Origin: an uncultured Roseateles sp.
Lineage (GTDB): Bacteria; Pseudomonadota; Gammaproteobacteria; Burkholderiales; Burkholderiaceae_C
Direction: 5' to 3'
Assembly (NCBI RefSeq): GCF_913777145.1
Contig: NZ_CAJYPS010000002.1
Coordinates: 44,247-108,246, forward strand
DNA length: 64,000 nucleotides
Below, in pieces: positions 1 to 9,174 of this stretch (position 1 is its first letter; each line of letters starts with the position of its first letter). The notes beneath the pieces were generated by a model. It ran no database searches. It was not told the origin of the DNA and saw only the letters and a program-made list of their open reading frames with translations. The translations under genes and the position numbers were made by a program.

Positions 1-1
1 G

Positions 2-124
2 CTGGTCAAGGGCACCAAGGAGTCGGCGCTGAGCGCGCCCAGCGGCATCAGCTATGCGGTGCCGGCGGCGGAGGTGGCGCGGCTGATCGCCAGCCCGCCA
101 CCGCCCGCAGACCCCAAGCCCTGA
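2..124 (+). CDS. C-terminal end of a probable trypsin-like (S1C-type) serine protease
   Basis: Only the last 40 codons are in the window, running from the left edge to a TGA at 122-124. The readable tail contains SGISYAVPAAEV, which resembles the segment after the catalytic serine in trypsin-like bacterial proteases (typically SGIGFAIP or SGISYAVP), followed by a proline-rich end. No catalytic residue is visible, so the family call rests on that one motif. The gene converges on the permease gene that ends at 144. Confidence 0.5.
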   Translation: MVKGTKESALSAPSGISYAVPAAEVARLIASPPPPADPKP

Positions 125-143
125 GGGCTAGCGAGGCTTTCGC

Positions 144-1439
144 TCAGGCGCGCAGCGCCGCCACCGGCGACAGCCGCGCCGCGCGCCGCGCCGGCACCCA
201 CACGGCCAGTTGGCCCAGCGCCCACAGCGTCAGCGCGCCGGCCGGCAGGTAGACCCACGGCAGGCGCGGCAGCGCATAGCTCTGCATCAGCAGCTGGCTC
301 AGGCCCAGCGCGCCGGCCAGGCCGATGAGGATGCCGGTGGTGGTGAGCAGCAGGTTCTCCAGCAGGAAGTAGCGCAGGATCTGCGCCTGCGTCGCGCCTA
401 GCGCACGGCGCGTGCCTATCATGCGGGTGCGCTGCTGCACCCAGAAGCTGGCCAGGCCCACGATGCCCATGGCCGTGACCAGCAGCAGCGCAGCGCACAC
501 GCCGCCCATCAGCCAGGCCATCGCGCGGTCCTGCGCGAAGAATTCGTCGCGCAGCTGGGTCAGCGGCTTGGAGGACGTGACCACCCGCCCCTGCTCGTTC
601 TGCTCCAGCGCCCGGCTGGCGGCCTTGAGCACCGCGTCCATCTGCGCGGGCTCGGTGCGCACAACGTAGGACCCGCCCGAGCGCACCGGCACGACCACCG
701 CATAGCCGTCCTGGCGGCGGCTCTTGTGCAGATAGGGATGGGTCAGCGTGCCCACCACACCTATCACCGTGACCGGCGCGTCGCCCCCGCCCAGGCCGTA
801 AAGGCGCTGGCCCAGCGCGGAGCGCCCTGGGAAGAACTTGTCCGCCAGCACCTTGTTGATCAGCACCACGCCGATGCGCGCATCGTCGCCCTCGTCATCG
901 CGGGCATCGGCATGAATCTCGTCGGACCGGAAATTGCGCCCTTCCAGCAGCTGCAGGCCGAAGGTGGGCAGCAAATACTCGTCGCTGGCGTACTGGGCCA
1001 CCGTCACGCGCGCGGCCTGCTTGTCGGGGGACAGAGACACGCCGGAGTTGTTGCTGCTGCCGCCGAACACATGCTGGTTCACCGCAATCGCGGACTTCAC
1101 GCCCGGCAGCGCGCGCAGCGCCGCGAGGTCGGAGCGCAGGCGCGAGTCAAAGGTGAGCGGATCCTGCGGCCGGCTGCCACGCGCATTCAGCACGCCCAGT
1201 TCGGCCTCGGCCAGGCCGCTGTTCACCGACAGCAGCTGGGCGCGGGTCTGGATCATGTGCAGCGCATTGGTGACTATGGTGCAGGTCAGCGCCACCTCCA
1301 GCACGATCAGGCCGGCCGCGATCTTGTGGCGGCGCAGCGTGGACAGGATGGGCGCGAAGTCCTGGGTCCAGGCGCGCAGCGTGGTCAGCAGGCCCGGGCG
1401 CGCGGCGGCGGGCGGGGTCAGCGTCGTGGTCGTGTTCAT
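144..1439 (-). CDS. ABC transporter permease, MacB/FtsX type (second permease)
   Basis: This 431-residue inner-membrane subunit belongs to the MacB/FtsX permease family. It has one membrane helix near residues 41-61, a large periplasmic domain, and three C-terminal helices from about residue 310. The motif RMIGTRRALGAT before the second helix and ARLSPVAALRA at the end are typical of the FtsX domain. Its start ATG overlaps the stop of the upstream permease as TGATG, which fixes the start at 1439 and implies translational coupling. It probably pairs with the 1439-2746 permease as a heterodimer working with the ATPase, adaptor and outer-membrane channel encoded upstream. The substrate cannot be told from sequence; MacB relatives move peptides, lipoproteins or macrolides. 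Confidence 0.88.
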   Translation of the reverse strand: MNTTTTLTPPAAARPGLLTTLRAWTQDFAPILSTLRRHKIAAGLIVLEVALTCTIVTNALHMIQTRAQLLSVNSGLAEAELGVLNARGSRPQDPLTFDSRLRSDLAALRALPGVKSAIAVNQHVFGGSSNNSGVSLSPDKQAARVTVAQYASDEYLLPTFGLQLLEGRNFRSDEIHADARDDEGDDARIGVVLINKVLADKFFPGRSALGQRLYGLGGGDAPVTVIGVVGTLTHPYLHKSRRQDGYAVVVPVRSGGSYVVRTEPAQMDAVLKAASRALEQNEQGRVVTSSKPLTQLRDEFFAQDRAMAWLMGGVCAALLLVTAMGIVGLASFWVQQRTRMIGTRRALGATQAQILRYFLLENLLLTTTGILIGLAGALGLSQLLMQSYALPRLPWVYLPAGALTLWALGQLAVWVPARRAARLSPVAALRA

Positions 1440-2746
1440 CACTGCACCTTGAGTTGAAGGGCCGGGGTCACCAGCGCGGCGCGCCAGGCCGGCAGCAGGC
1501 CGGCCAGCAGGCTGGCACCAATGGCGATGGCCAGCGTGATGCCCAGCATCAGCGCGTCCAGCTGCGCGAGGCGGGCGTACTCGTTGGGGCTCTGGCGCAC
1601 CAGCCACAGGCCGCCCTCGGCCAGCAGCAGGCCCAGGCCCGCGCCCACCAGGCCCAGCGCACCGGCCTCGACGATGAACTGCGCAAAGATGTGGCGCCGC
1701 GAAGCGCCGAGCGCGCGGCGCACGCCGATCTCGCCCGAGCGGCGCAGCGTCTTGGCCAGCAGCAGGCCCACCATGTTGACGATGCACACGGCCAGAAAGC
1801 CGAAGGCCAGCCAGGTCTGCAGGCGCACATCGGGCGGCAGCACCTCCTGCGCATCCAGCCACTCCATCACATTGCGCAGCCGCAGATTGGTCGGGCGCTC
1901 GAAACGCCCGGCGCTGCGCTGCGCCTCGAAGTAGCGCGTCAGGTAGTCGCGGTAGGCCGGGGCGTCCTCCGGCTTGGCCAGCTCCACCCAGTACTGGATC
2001 CAGGCGCAGCTGGCCTTGAGGTCCATCGCGCTGCCGCCGTTGCTGCCGCGGCCCCAGCAGCTCATATTGCCCCAGTGCCCCATCTTCAGCGCCATCGCGG
2101 TGGAGAAAGGCAGGAACAGGTCCTCGGTGTCCGCGTAGCTGCCGGTGGTGAGGTCGTAGAAGTGCGGCTGCAGCTTCCAGGGCCTGAGCACGCCCACCAC
2201 CCGCAGCGGCTGGCCGCGCACGATGATCTCGCGGCCCACGGCGCTGGCGCCGCCGAACAGCTTCTCGCTCAGCGCGGACGAGATCACCGCCACGCGCGCC
2301 TCGGCCTCGTCGTCGGCCGCGCTCCAGCCACCGCCCTGGGCCCAGGGCGCGTCGAACATCGCGAAGAAATCGGCCGAGGTGTAGCGGGTGAACGAGAAGA
2401 TGGGCTTGACCTGGGCATCCGGCAGGCTCACCGCGGTGTTGAAGCCGCTGGACATAGACTGGCGCAGGCCCTTCTTGTCGCGCAGCAGCGCGGTCGCGTC
2501 GAAGCGGCTCAGGTCCAGCACCGGCTCGGCGCCGGGCTCGTAGCCGATCATGTCGCGCGCATCCAGCTGCACATTGAACAGCCGCGCGCTCTTGGCGGGA
2601 ATGGGGTCGCCGGACAGCACGTGGTAGACCGTCAGCGTGGTCATGCAGGCGCCTATGCCCAGGGCCAGCGCCAGCACCATCAGCGCCGACAGGCCCTTGG
2701 ACGAGCGCGCACTGCGCCAGGCCAGTTCGAGGTAGTGGATGAACAT
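1439..2746 (-). CDS. ABC transporter permease, MacB/FtsX type (first permease)
   Basis: This 435-residue permease has an N-terminal helix near residues 20-40 (LMVLALALGIGACMTTLTVY), a periplasmic MacB-type core domain and a C-terminal three-helix FtsX domain containing EIGVRRALGASRRHI. It starts MFIHYLELAWRSARSSKGLS, typical for this family. It lies 59 bp downstream of the TolC-type gene and overlaps the next permease by one base. In MacB itself the permease is fused to the ATPase; here ATPase and two distinct permeases are separate genes, as in YknXYZ-type pumps. Assignment to the family is secure, the exported substrate is unknown. Confidence 0.88.
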   Translation of the reverse strand: MFIHYLELAWRSARSSKGLSALMVLALALGIGACMTTLTVYHVLSGDPIPAKSARLFNVQLDARDMIGYEPGAEPVLDLSRFDATALLRDKKGLRQSMSSGFNTAVSLPDAQVKPIFSFTRYTSADFFAMFDAPWAQGGGWSAADDEAEARVAVISSALSEKLFGGASAVGREIIVRGQPLRVVGVLRPWKLQPHFYDLTTGSYADTEDLFLPFSTAMALKMGHWGNMSCWGRGSNGGSAMDLKASCAWIQYWVELAKPEDAPAYRDYLTRYFEAQRSAGRFERPTNLRLRNVMEWLDAQEVLPPDVRLQTWLAFGFLAVCIVNMVGLLLAKTLRRSGEIGVRRALGASRRHIFAQFIVEAGALGLVGAGLGLLLAEGGLWLVRQSPNEYARLAQLDALMLGITLAIAIGASLLAGLLPAWRAALVTPALQLKVQ

Positions 2747-2805
2747 CTCAGGGCCTCCCGGGGCCGGATGCCCGCAGACGTTGGGTCGAGGAAATGGGGC
2801 GCATG

Positions 2806-4077
2806 TCAGCGGGTCTCCAGCAGGGCGTTGACGGTGGCGAGCTCGGGGTCGTCCAGCGAGCCGGCCGCGCGATGCAGCGCCAGCAGCGCCAGCACATGGC
2901 GGTGGCGCGCATCGGTGCGTGCGTTCTGGGCCTGGCCCAGGGTCTGTATGGCCAGCAGCAGGTCGGTGGTGGTGCGCGTGCCCAGCGTGAGCCCGGTACG
3001 CGTGGCCTCCAGCGAGCGCTGGGCTGCGTCCAGCGCGGCCTGGGCCGCGCGCAGCTGGGCCTCGCCCTGGGCCACGGCCTGGTACTGCGCCCTCACCTCG
3101 CGCTGCAGCGCGCGCCGGCCGGCCTCCAACTGCTCACGCACCGCCTCGCGCTGGAACGTGGCGCGGTCGGCGGCGGCGCTGGTGGCGCCGCCCGCGAACA
3201 GCGGCACCGTGAGCCGCAGGCCCACGACGGTGGGCGTGCGTCCGGCGTCCAGGCTGGACACGCCATCGCCGCGCTGGCGCGTGGTGTCCACGCCCAGGCT
3301 CAGCGTGGGCAGGTGACCGGCACGCGCGCCCTCGATGCGACGCACGCTGGCCTGCTCGTCCTGCGCCAGCGCCAGCAGGCCCGGGTTGGCCTGCAGCGCG
3401 CGCGTGATCCAGGCGTCCACACCGTCGCGCAGCGGCTGGGCGGAGAAGGCCTCGGCCAGCGGTTGCAGCGCACCGGCCTCGGTGCCGGTCAGCTCGGCCA
3501 GAGCCTCGCGCGCATCGGCCACGTCCAGCTCGGCGGCCAGCGTGCTGCTGTGCGCCAGCTCGCGATAGGTGCGTGACTGCTCGGCCTCGACCTGCGCCGC
3601 CAGGCCGGTCTTGAAGCGCACCTCGGCCTCGTGCACCTGGCGGTCGAAGGCCTGCTCGTTGGCGCGCGCCGTGGCCAGCCGCGCCTGGGCCGACAGCAGG
3701 CCGAAATAGGCCTCGGCCAGGCGGGCACGCGCGTCCTGCTCGGCGGCCTGCAGCCGCAGCTGCTGGGCGCTGGCATCACGCTGGCTGGCCTGCCATTCGC
3801 GCAGCGCCGGCAGGTCCAGCAGCGCCTGACTGAGGCTGCTGGTGGCGGTGTGCAGGTGGCCGTCGCCACGCTGCTCGCTGGCGTTGAGGCTCCACTGCGG
3901 CAGCAGCGCGGCGCGGGCGACGCGCGCGGCCGCATCCTGCGCGCCGCTGAGCGCGGCGGCCTGGCGCAGCTGCGGATCGGCCTGGCGGGCCTGGCCCCAC
4001 AGCTGCAGCAGGTCGTCGGCGCGCGCGGCCGACGCGGCCAGCAGCAGGGCCGCAACACAGACGGCGGCGCGGCTCAT
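2806..4077 (-). CDS. TolC-family outer-membrane efflux channel
   Basis: The 423-residue protein begins with a clear signal peptide ([20 protein letters not shown]) and then shows two internally similar halves rich in Ala, Gln, Arg and Leu, the long alpha-helical coiled coils of the TolC fold. Segments such as [20 protein letters not shown] and the later [24 protein letters not shown] match the TolC/OEP repeat. It would form the trimeric outer-membrane duct for the pump encoded around it. The start overlaps the stop of the ATPase gene by 4 bp, so the two are translated together. The length is slightly short of E. coli TolC (about 490 residues) but usual for OEP-family members. Confidence 0.9.
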   Translation of the reverse strand: MSRAAVCVAALLLAASAARADDLLQLWGQARQADPQLRQAAALSGAQDAAARVARAALLPQWSLNASEQRGDGHLHTATSSLSQALLDLPALREWQASQRDASAQQLRLQAAEQDARARLAEAYFGLLSAQARLATARANEQAFDRQVHEAEVRFKTGLAAQVEAEQSRTYRELAHSSTLAAELDVADAREALAELTGTEAGALQPLAEAFSAQPLRDGVDAWITRALQANPGLLALAQDEQASVRRIEGARAGHLPTLSLGVDTTRQRGDGVSSLDAGRTPTVVGLRLTVPLFAGGATSAAADRATFQREAVREQLEAGRRALQREVRAQYQAVAQGEAQLRAAQAALDAAQRSLEATRTGLTLGTRTTTDLLLAIQTLGQAQNARTDARHRHVLALLALHRAAGSLDDPELATVNALLETR

Positions 4078-4760
4078 CGGACGGCCGCCTCCGCCGCGAG
4101 GTCCACGACCTGGCCGTCGATCACATGCACATTGCGCTGCGCGCGCGCGGCCAGCTGCGGGTCGTGCGTAACCATCACGATGGTCGCGCCCTCGCGGTTG
4201 AGTTCTTCCAGCAGCTCCATCACGCTGCGCGCCATCGCGCTGTCCAGATTGCCGGTGGGCTCGTCGGCCAGCAGCAGGCGCGGCTCGCCGGCCAGCGCGC
4301 GCGCAATCGCCACGCGCTGCTGCTGGCCACCCGACAGCTCGGCCGGGTAGTGCTTGGCGCGCGCCGACAGCCCCACGCGGGCCAGCGCATCGGCGGCGCG
4401 CTTGCGGCGCTCGGCCCCGCCAAAGCCGCGGTAGCGCAGCGGCACCTCGATGTTGTCCAGCACGCTGAGGTCGGGGATGAGGTTGAAGGCCTGGAAGATG
4501 AAGCCGATCTTCTGGTTGCGTATGCGCGAACGCTCGGCGTCGTTCATGCGGCTCACATCGATGCCGTCCAGCGCGTAGCGGCCGCCGCTGGCGGACTCCA
4601 GCAGGCCGGCAATGGTCAGAAAGGTGGTCTTGCCCGAGCCCGAGGGGCCGGTCACCGCGACGAACTCGCCCTCGCGGACCTGCAGGTCGAAGTCGCGCAG
4701 CGCATAGGTCTCGACCATCTCGGTGCGGTAGACCTTCTGGAGCTTTTCCATCAGCAGCAT
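4074..4760 (-). CDS. ABC transporter ATP-binding protein, MacB/LolD type
   Basis: This 228-residue ATPase energises the neighbouring permeases. The Walker A sequence GPSGSGKTT is at residues 38-46, the signature [15 protein letters not shown] is intact, and Walker B is followed by DEPTGNLD, the variant typical of the MacB/LolD/FtsE group. The Q-loop lies in [19 protein letters not shown]. It sits between the adaptor gene (35 bp upstream) and the TolC-type gene (4 bp overlap), consistent with one transcript for all five pump components. Confidence 0.92.
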   Translation of the reverse strand: MLLMEKLQKVYRTEMVETYALRDFDLQVREGEFVAVTGPSGSGKTTFLTIAGLLESASGGRYALDGIDVSRMNDAERSRIRNQKIGFIFQAFNLIPDLSVLDNIEVPLRYRGFGGAERRKRAADALARVGLSARAKHYPAELSGGQQQRVAIARALAGEPRLLLADEPTGNLDSAMARSVMELLEELNREGATIVMVTHDPQLAARAQRNVHVIDGQVVDLAAEAAVR

Positions 4761-4795
4761 GGGAATCCTCTGTGTGTCTTGAATCGAAGCGGCGC

Positions 4796-6070
4796 TCAGT
4801 CCGCGATGAGGACGCGGTCCGCGCCCTTGAAGTTGTCGGTGCCGGAGATCACCACGCGGTCACCGGCCTTGAGGCCGGACAGCACCTCCACGCGCTCCAG
4901 CGAACGCGCCCCCAGCTTCACGGCCACCTTCTGGGCCACGCCGTCGCGCACCACGTAGGCGATGGCGCCGCCGCCGTCGTCCACGAAGCTGCCGCGCGTG
5001 ACGCCCAGCACCTGGTCGCGCCGGTCCAGCAGCACACGCACCGACAGGCGCTGGTTCTGGCGCAGCTGCTCGGGCTGGGCCTGGGCAAAGCGCAGCCGTG
5101 CCGCCACCTCGCCATTCACCACCTCGGGCGACACCGAGCTGACCTGGCCGGCCCAGCGCTGGCCATTGCCGCTGATCTCGCCGGGCATGCCCACGGCCAG
5201 CTCGCGCGCAAAGCTCTCGGCCACCTGCATCTGCACCTCCAGGCGCGACAGGTCGATCACCGACAGCAGCTTGGCGTCGCGCGCCACGTTGGCATGCTCG
5301 TCGATGAAGAGCTGGCCCACCTGGCCATCCACCGGCGAGCGCACGGTCAGCTCGTCCACCTGGCGGGCCAGGTCTTGCGCCAGCAGCTGCTGGCGCGCCA
5401 GCGCGCTCTTCTTGGCCTGCACGTCCAGCGCCAGGCTGTCGGTCTTGAGCCCGCGCAGCGCCTGCGCCTGCTCGTAGGCCAGGCGGGCCTTGGCCAGCGC
5501 GTCCTGGGCGCGCTCCACTTGCATGCGGGCGGTGGCGCCGGCCTCGAAGGCCTGGGTCTGGCGGGCCAGGTCGTTCTGCGCGGTCTGCAGGTCGATGCGG
5601 GCCGCATCCAGCGCACTCTGCAGTGCGGCGGTCTGCTGGCGGGCCTCGACCTCGGCACGCGCCAGGTCGGCCCGCAGCGCGTCCACATTGCTGCGCTCCT
5701 GGGCCAGGCGGTTGCTGAGCTCGGGCGACTCGATGACCGCCAGCGCCTGGCCGCGCTTGACCGCGTCGCCGGCCTTGACCTGCAGCGTCGCCGCGCCGCC
5801 GCCGGACGCATAGAGCGTGGGGCTCTGCGCCGCCACGACGCGGCCCTCGCCGGCCACGTCGCGGGTCAGCGGTGCCAGCTCCACGGTCGCGAAGTTCAGG
5901 CGCGCGGCGCTGACCGCCAGCTCGCCGGACCAGCTCTGCCGCAGCCGCGGCGCGCCCCAGGCCAGCGCCGCCGCCGCGGCAAGGGCCGCCAGCGCCCAGG
6001 GCCAGCGCCGGCGCGGCGCGCGGTTCAGCGGACGGTCTTGTTCGGAAGTGTCTCGGATGCCAGTGCTCAT
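4796..6070 (-). CDS. HlyD/MacA-family periplasmic adaptor subunit
   Basis: This 424-residue membrane fusion protein links the inner-membrane ABC permeases to the TolC-type channel. After a basic segment (RAPRRRWPW) there is one membrane helix near residues 24-40, a lipoyl-like half ending AVKRGQALAVIESPEL, a long alpha-helical hairpin from roughly 120 to 245, the returning lipoyl half (VRSPVDGQVGQLFI) and a beta-barrel part. I chose the ATG at 6068-6070; an upstream in-frame ATG at 6136 would add 22 residues without helping the membrane topology. It is the first gene of the five-gene pump cluster. Confidence 0.88.
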   Translation of the reverse strand: MSTGIRDTSEQDRPLNRAPRRRWPWALAALAAAAALAWGAPRLRQSWSGELAVSAARLNFATVELAPLTRDVAGEGRVVAAQSPTLYASGGGAATLQVKAGDAVKRGQALAVIESPELSNRLAQERSNVDALRADLARAEVEARQQTAALQSALDAARIDLQTAQNDLARQTQAFEAGATARMQVERAQDALAKARLAYEQAQALRGLKTDSLALDVQAKKSALARQQLLAQDLARQVDELTVRSPVDGQVGQLFIDEHANVARDAKLLSVIDLSRLEVQMQVAESFARELAVGMPGEISGNGQRWAGQVSSVSPEVVNGEVAARLRFAQAQPEQLRQNQRLSVRVLLDRRDQVLGVTRGSFVDDGGGAIAYVVRDGVAQKVAVKLGARSLERVEVLSGLKAGDRVVISGTDNFKGADRVLIAD

Positions 6071-6211
6071 GCACTCGCTAGCGCAAGCGGCGTGCCAGGC
6101 CTTGCGCCCTGCCGAATCAAGCACTTGCGCGCGCACCAGGTGTCCGCGGACACCGCACGGACAGGCCGGACGCGCCGCCCGGACACCCCGGGCCGGACCG
6201 TGGAGGCGGCG

Positions 6212-6301
6212 TTACAGCGCGGTCAGCACCAGATAGGCATAGGCCAGCAGGGCCAGCAGCAGGCCCAGGCCGAAGCTCGAAGACGTGAGGCGAACAGGCA
6301 T
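6212..6301 (-). CDS. 29-residue single-helix membrane peptide
   Basis: A short frame encodes MPVRLTSSSFGLGLLLALLA and nine further residues ending in a TAA at 6212-6214. A good ribosome-binding site, GGAGG, sits six bases before the ATG. The product is one hydrophobic helix flanked by a short polar N-terminus, resembling in size and shape small transport-associated peptides such as KdpF, although no kdp genes are near. It lies between the DUF1501 gene and the adaptor gene on the same strand, so it could be cotranscribed with either. The function is unknown; the call rests on the ribosome-binding site and the clean helix. Confidence 0.5.
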   Translation of the reverse strand: MPVRLTSSSFGLGLLLALLAYAYLVLTAL

Positions 6302-6319
6302 GGAATCCTCCTTGAGCGA

Positions 6320-7552
6320 CTAGCTGCGCAGCAGTTGATCGGCCCCGCGCCAGCGGCCGGGGCCCTGCGGGAACACGGCGGCCAGACCGGCCTCGTCCAG
6401 GCCCAGGTGGCGCTGCAGCAGCGGCGCGATCACCTGGCGGAAGTCGGTGCTGACCGCGAGATCGCGCCGGTCCACCAGCGCCGCGTCGTCCAGCCCCGGC
6501 CACTCCCCCAGCACGCGCCCGCCCGCCACCGGGCCGCCCAGCAGCCAGATCACGTTGCCACGGCCGTGGTCGGTGCCACCGCTGCCGTTCTGCCGCACCG
6601 TGCGGCCGAACTCGCTGATCACCACGACCACGGTGTCACGGTAGGCGTCGCCCAGCCCGTCGGCCAGCGCGGCCAGGCCCTGGCCCAGCGCGCCCAGGTG
6701 GCCGGCCAGCTGGCCGCGCGCGCCGCCCTGGTTCACATGCGTGTCCCAGCCACCCACCGAGGTGAAGGCCAGCTGGGTGTGGGGGTCCTTGCGCAGCAGC
6801 ACGCCCAGGCGCCGCGCGTCCGCCGCGAAGCTGCGCGCGGACGGCGCACCGCCATCGGCGCTGGGGTCCATCGCGGGGGCATCGCCGCCCATGCGACGCG
6901 AGATCTCCGCACGCCCGGCGGTGGTCTCGCGCAGCGTGGCGGCCAGCGCCGGGTCGCCGGCATAGAGCCGGCTCAGGCCGGCCTGCAGCTGCGGGTCGTC
7001 GATCGCGCGGTGGCGCAGTGCCTGCGGCCCCAAGCCCAGGCTGGCAATGCCGCTGGCCGGCCCCGCGAAGATGCGCGGCGGTGTCGCGCCCTGGCTGATC
7101 GCCCGCGTGGGGCTGGGCTCGCCCGGCAGCGCGGCCAGCAGGCGATTCATCCAGCCGTCCGGCGTGGCCTTGCGGCCCGGCGTGCCGGACTCCAGATAGT
7201 CCTGCGCATCGAAATGCGAGCGCGTCGGGTCGGGCGAGCCGCTGGCATGCACGAAGGCCAGGCTGCCGTCCTGCCAGCGCGGCTGCAGCGGCGCCAGCGC
7301 CGGGTGCAGGCCGAACAGTGCGTCCAGGCGCAGCAGCCCGTCCTCGCGGCCGGGCGGTGCCAGCGCGATGTCGGGGCGGGCCGCCGCATAGGCCGGCTCG
7401 CCATAGGGCGCCACCACCGACAGCCCATCCACCGCACCACGCAGCATCACGACCACCAGCTTGCGCGGGGCCACCTGTTGCGCGCGCACCAGGCCGGGCG
7501 GCACGCCGGCCAGCGTGAAGGCGCCGAAATGCAGCAATTGGCGTCGCAGCAT
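6320..7552 (-). CDS. DUF1501 family exported protein
   Basis: The 410-residue protein belongs to the DUF1501 family, related to the alkaline phosphatase/sulfatase fold. It begins MLRRQLLHFGAFTLAGVPPG, which looks like an export signal with an Arg pair, then KLVVVMLRGAVDGLSVVAPYG, the family's first conserved block. Later blocks include SVGGWDTHVNQGG and VVVVISEFGRTVRQNGSGGTDHGRGN, whose His, Asp and Gly residues resemble a metal site. It lies 14 bp downstream of a DUF1800 gene; the two families very often occur side by side. No biochemical role is established for the pair as far as I know. Confidence 0.85.
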   Translation of the reverse strand: MLRRQLLHFGAFTLAGVPPGLVRAQQVAPRKLVVVMLRGAVDGLSVVAPYGEPAYAAARPDIALAPPGREDGLLRLDALFGLHPALAPLQPRWQDGSLAFVHASGSPDPTRSHFDAQDYLESGTPGRKATPDGWMNRLLAALPGEPSPTRAISQGATPPRIFAGPASGIASLGLGPQALRHRAIDDPQLQAGLSRLYAGDPALAATLRETTAGRAEISRRMGGDAPAMDPSADGGAPSARSFAADARRLGVLLRKDPHTQLAFTSVGGWDTHVNQGGARGQLAGHLGALGQGLAALADGLGDAYRDTVVVVISEFGRTVRQNGSGGTDHGRGNVIWLLGGPVAGGRVLGEWPGLDDAALVDRRDLAVSTDFRQVIAPLLQRHLGLDEAGLAAVFPQGPGRWRGADQLLRS

Positions 7553-7566
7553 GGGAGGTCTCCGGG

Positions 7567-9069
7567 TCAGTACATCAGGAAGTCGGGGCTGGCCAGCAGC
7601 AGCGCGCGCTGGCGGGCCGGCGGCTGGCCGGCCAGCACCTGGCGGGTGGCGGGGCCGGGCGGGCCGCCCAGCAGCGGCGCCAGTTCCTCGGGGGCCAGCG
7701 TGCTGCGCGCGCCCAGGCTGGCCGCCAGCTGCACACGCTGGGTCAGCGCCTCGGCATTGCGCCAGGCCTCGGCGGTGGTCTTGTAGCCCTCGGGGCTGGC
7801 CGCGCCGTACAGCGGCTGACCGGCCTGGGCCAGCCCGGCCAGCAACGGCTGGGGCGCGTCCGCCGGCAGGTCCAGCGCGCGCAGGCTGGACACCAGGTAG
7901 CGCCAGGGCGTCTTGAACTTGGCGCGCACCGTGCCGCGCTGCCAGAACTCCTCGGAGCGCAGCAGCGTGCGGGTCAGCTGGTGCAGGTCGCCGTCGCTGC
8001 GCAGGAAGTCGTCGGCCAGGCGCTGCACCAGCGCGGGCGGGGGCTGGTCCGCGACCAGGGCCTGGGCGAAACGATGGGCCAGGTGGCGCGCGGTGGCCGG
8101 GTGGCGGGCCAGCAGGTCCAGCGCCTGCTCGCCCTCGGCCTGGCCGGCGGGCGCGATGCGCCGGCCCAGCCAGGTCTTGCCTCCGGTGTCGTGACGGCGG
8201 GGGTCGAAGCGGAAACCGTCGCCCGGCGTGCCGGCCGCGATCGCACGCGCGTCCAGCCCCCAGCCGGTCAGCACGCGCGCCAGCTCGGTGACGTCCTGCT
8301 GGGTGTAGCCGCCGTCCACGCCCAGCGTGTGCAGCTCCATCAGCTCGCGCGCGTAGTTCTCGTTCAGCCCGCCGCGGGTGCCGGGCCGGCCGGCCGCGGC
8401 ATTGCGGGCGTTGTCCAGGTAGATCAGCATGGCCGGGTGGCGCGCGGTCGCCCCCAGCATGTCGCGGAAGCGCCCCAGCACATGGGGCCGTATCGCGCGC
8501 TGCTCGTAGTCCGCCACCAGCAGGCCCACCGGCGCCTTGCCGGCGAACACGTTGAAGTGGTTGAACCAGAACTCGGTCAGCACCTCGACCAACTGGGCCG
8601 GCTGCTCGCGGGCGCGCAGCAGCCGCGCCACGCCGGCCTGGCGCTGCAGCTCGCGCAGCGCGGCACGCTCGGGCATGACCTGCCCCTCGGACCTGGCCTC
8701 GGCCTGCGCCTCGGACCGGCGCTGAGTCCGACGCGCCTGGCGCAGCGCGCGCTCGCGGTGCAGCAGCTCGTTGGGGCTCAGCGTCAGCAGCTCCAGCCCG
8801 GCCAGGCGGGTCTGCAGCGCCGCCGGTGTCGGCAGACGCTCGGGCTGCAACTGCTCGCCGAGGAAGCGCTCCAACCAGACCTCGGCGCCCTGGGCGGCGA
8901 TGTCCTGCAGATCCTGCCGCCTCGGGCCATAGGTCAGCCGGTTCAGCGCATGCAGCGCCCGCTCCTCGGCCGACAGCGGTGCCGGCAGGTCCGCCCGCGC
9001 ATGGCGGGTCAGCAGCAGGCCGGTGCCCAGCAGGGCACCACTGGCGAGGAAGAATCGGCGAGGCGTCAT
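7567..9069 (-). CDS. DUF1800 family exported protein
   Basis: This 500-residue protein starts MTPRRFFLASGALLGTGLLL, a twin-arginine-like signal (RRFFL) ending at ARADLP. The body has the DUF1800 hallmarks: HALNRLTYGPRRQDL near the start, FWFNHFNVFAGK, NENYARELMELHTLGVDGGYTQQDV and the C-terminal LLASPDFLMY. It is the upstream partner of the DUF1501 gene, and the small gap implies one transcript. The Tat-like signal suggests the protein folds, possibly with a cofactor, before export. Its function is not known. Confidence 0.87.
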   Translation of the reverse strand: MTPRRFFLASGALLGTGLLLTRHARADLPAPLSAEERALHALNRLTYGPRRQDLQDIAAQGAEVWLERFLGEQLQPERLPTPAALQTRLAGLELLTLSPNELLHRERALRQARRTQRRSEAQAEARSEGQVMPERAALRELQRQAGVARLLRAREQPAQLVEVLTEFWFNHFNVFAGKAPVGLLVADYEQRAIRPHVLGRFRDMLGATARHPAMLIYLDNARNAAAGRPGTRGGLNENYARELMELHTLGVDGGYTQQDVTELARVLTGWGLDARAIAAGTPGDGFRFDPRRHDTGGKTWLGRRIAPAGQAEGEQALDLLARHPATARHLAHRFAQALVADQPPPALVQRLADDFLRSDGDLHQLTRTLLRSEEFWQRGTVRAKFKTPWRYLVSSLRALDLPADAPQPLLAGLAQAGQPLYGAASPEGYKTTAEAWRNAEALTQRVQLAASLGARSTLAPEELAPLLGGPPGPATRQVLAGQPPARQRALLLASPDFLMY

Positions 9070-9174
9070 GGGGCGGCTCCGTCAGCGTGGCCGCAGGATG
9101 GCGCCCCTGCTGCGCCGCGATATGAGGGCGGCGCAAAGAAATGTGTCGCCGCGACCGCTGGCCGCAGGCGGGCC

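Noticed and set aside
4772..7786. A very long plus-strand open frame (about 1000 codons) and similar long frames opposite other genes, for example 7981-9948 and 46223-48187.
   Set aside because: They are antisense to well-supported genes, their predicted products are Arg/Gln/His/Ala-rich with no domain, and such frames are expected by chance in GC-rich DNA.
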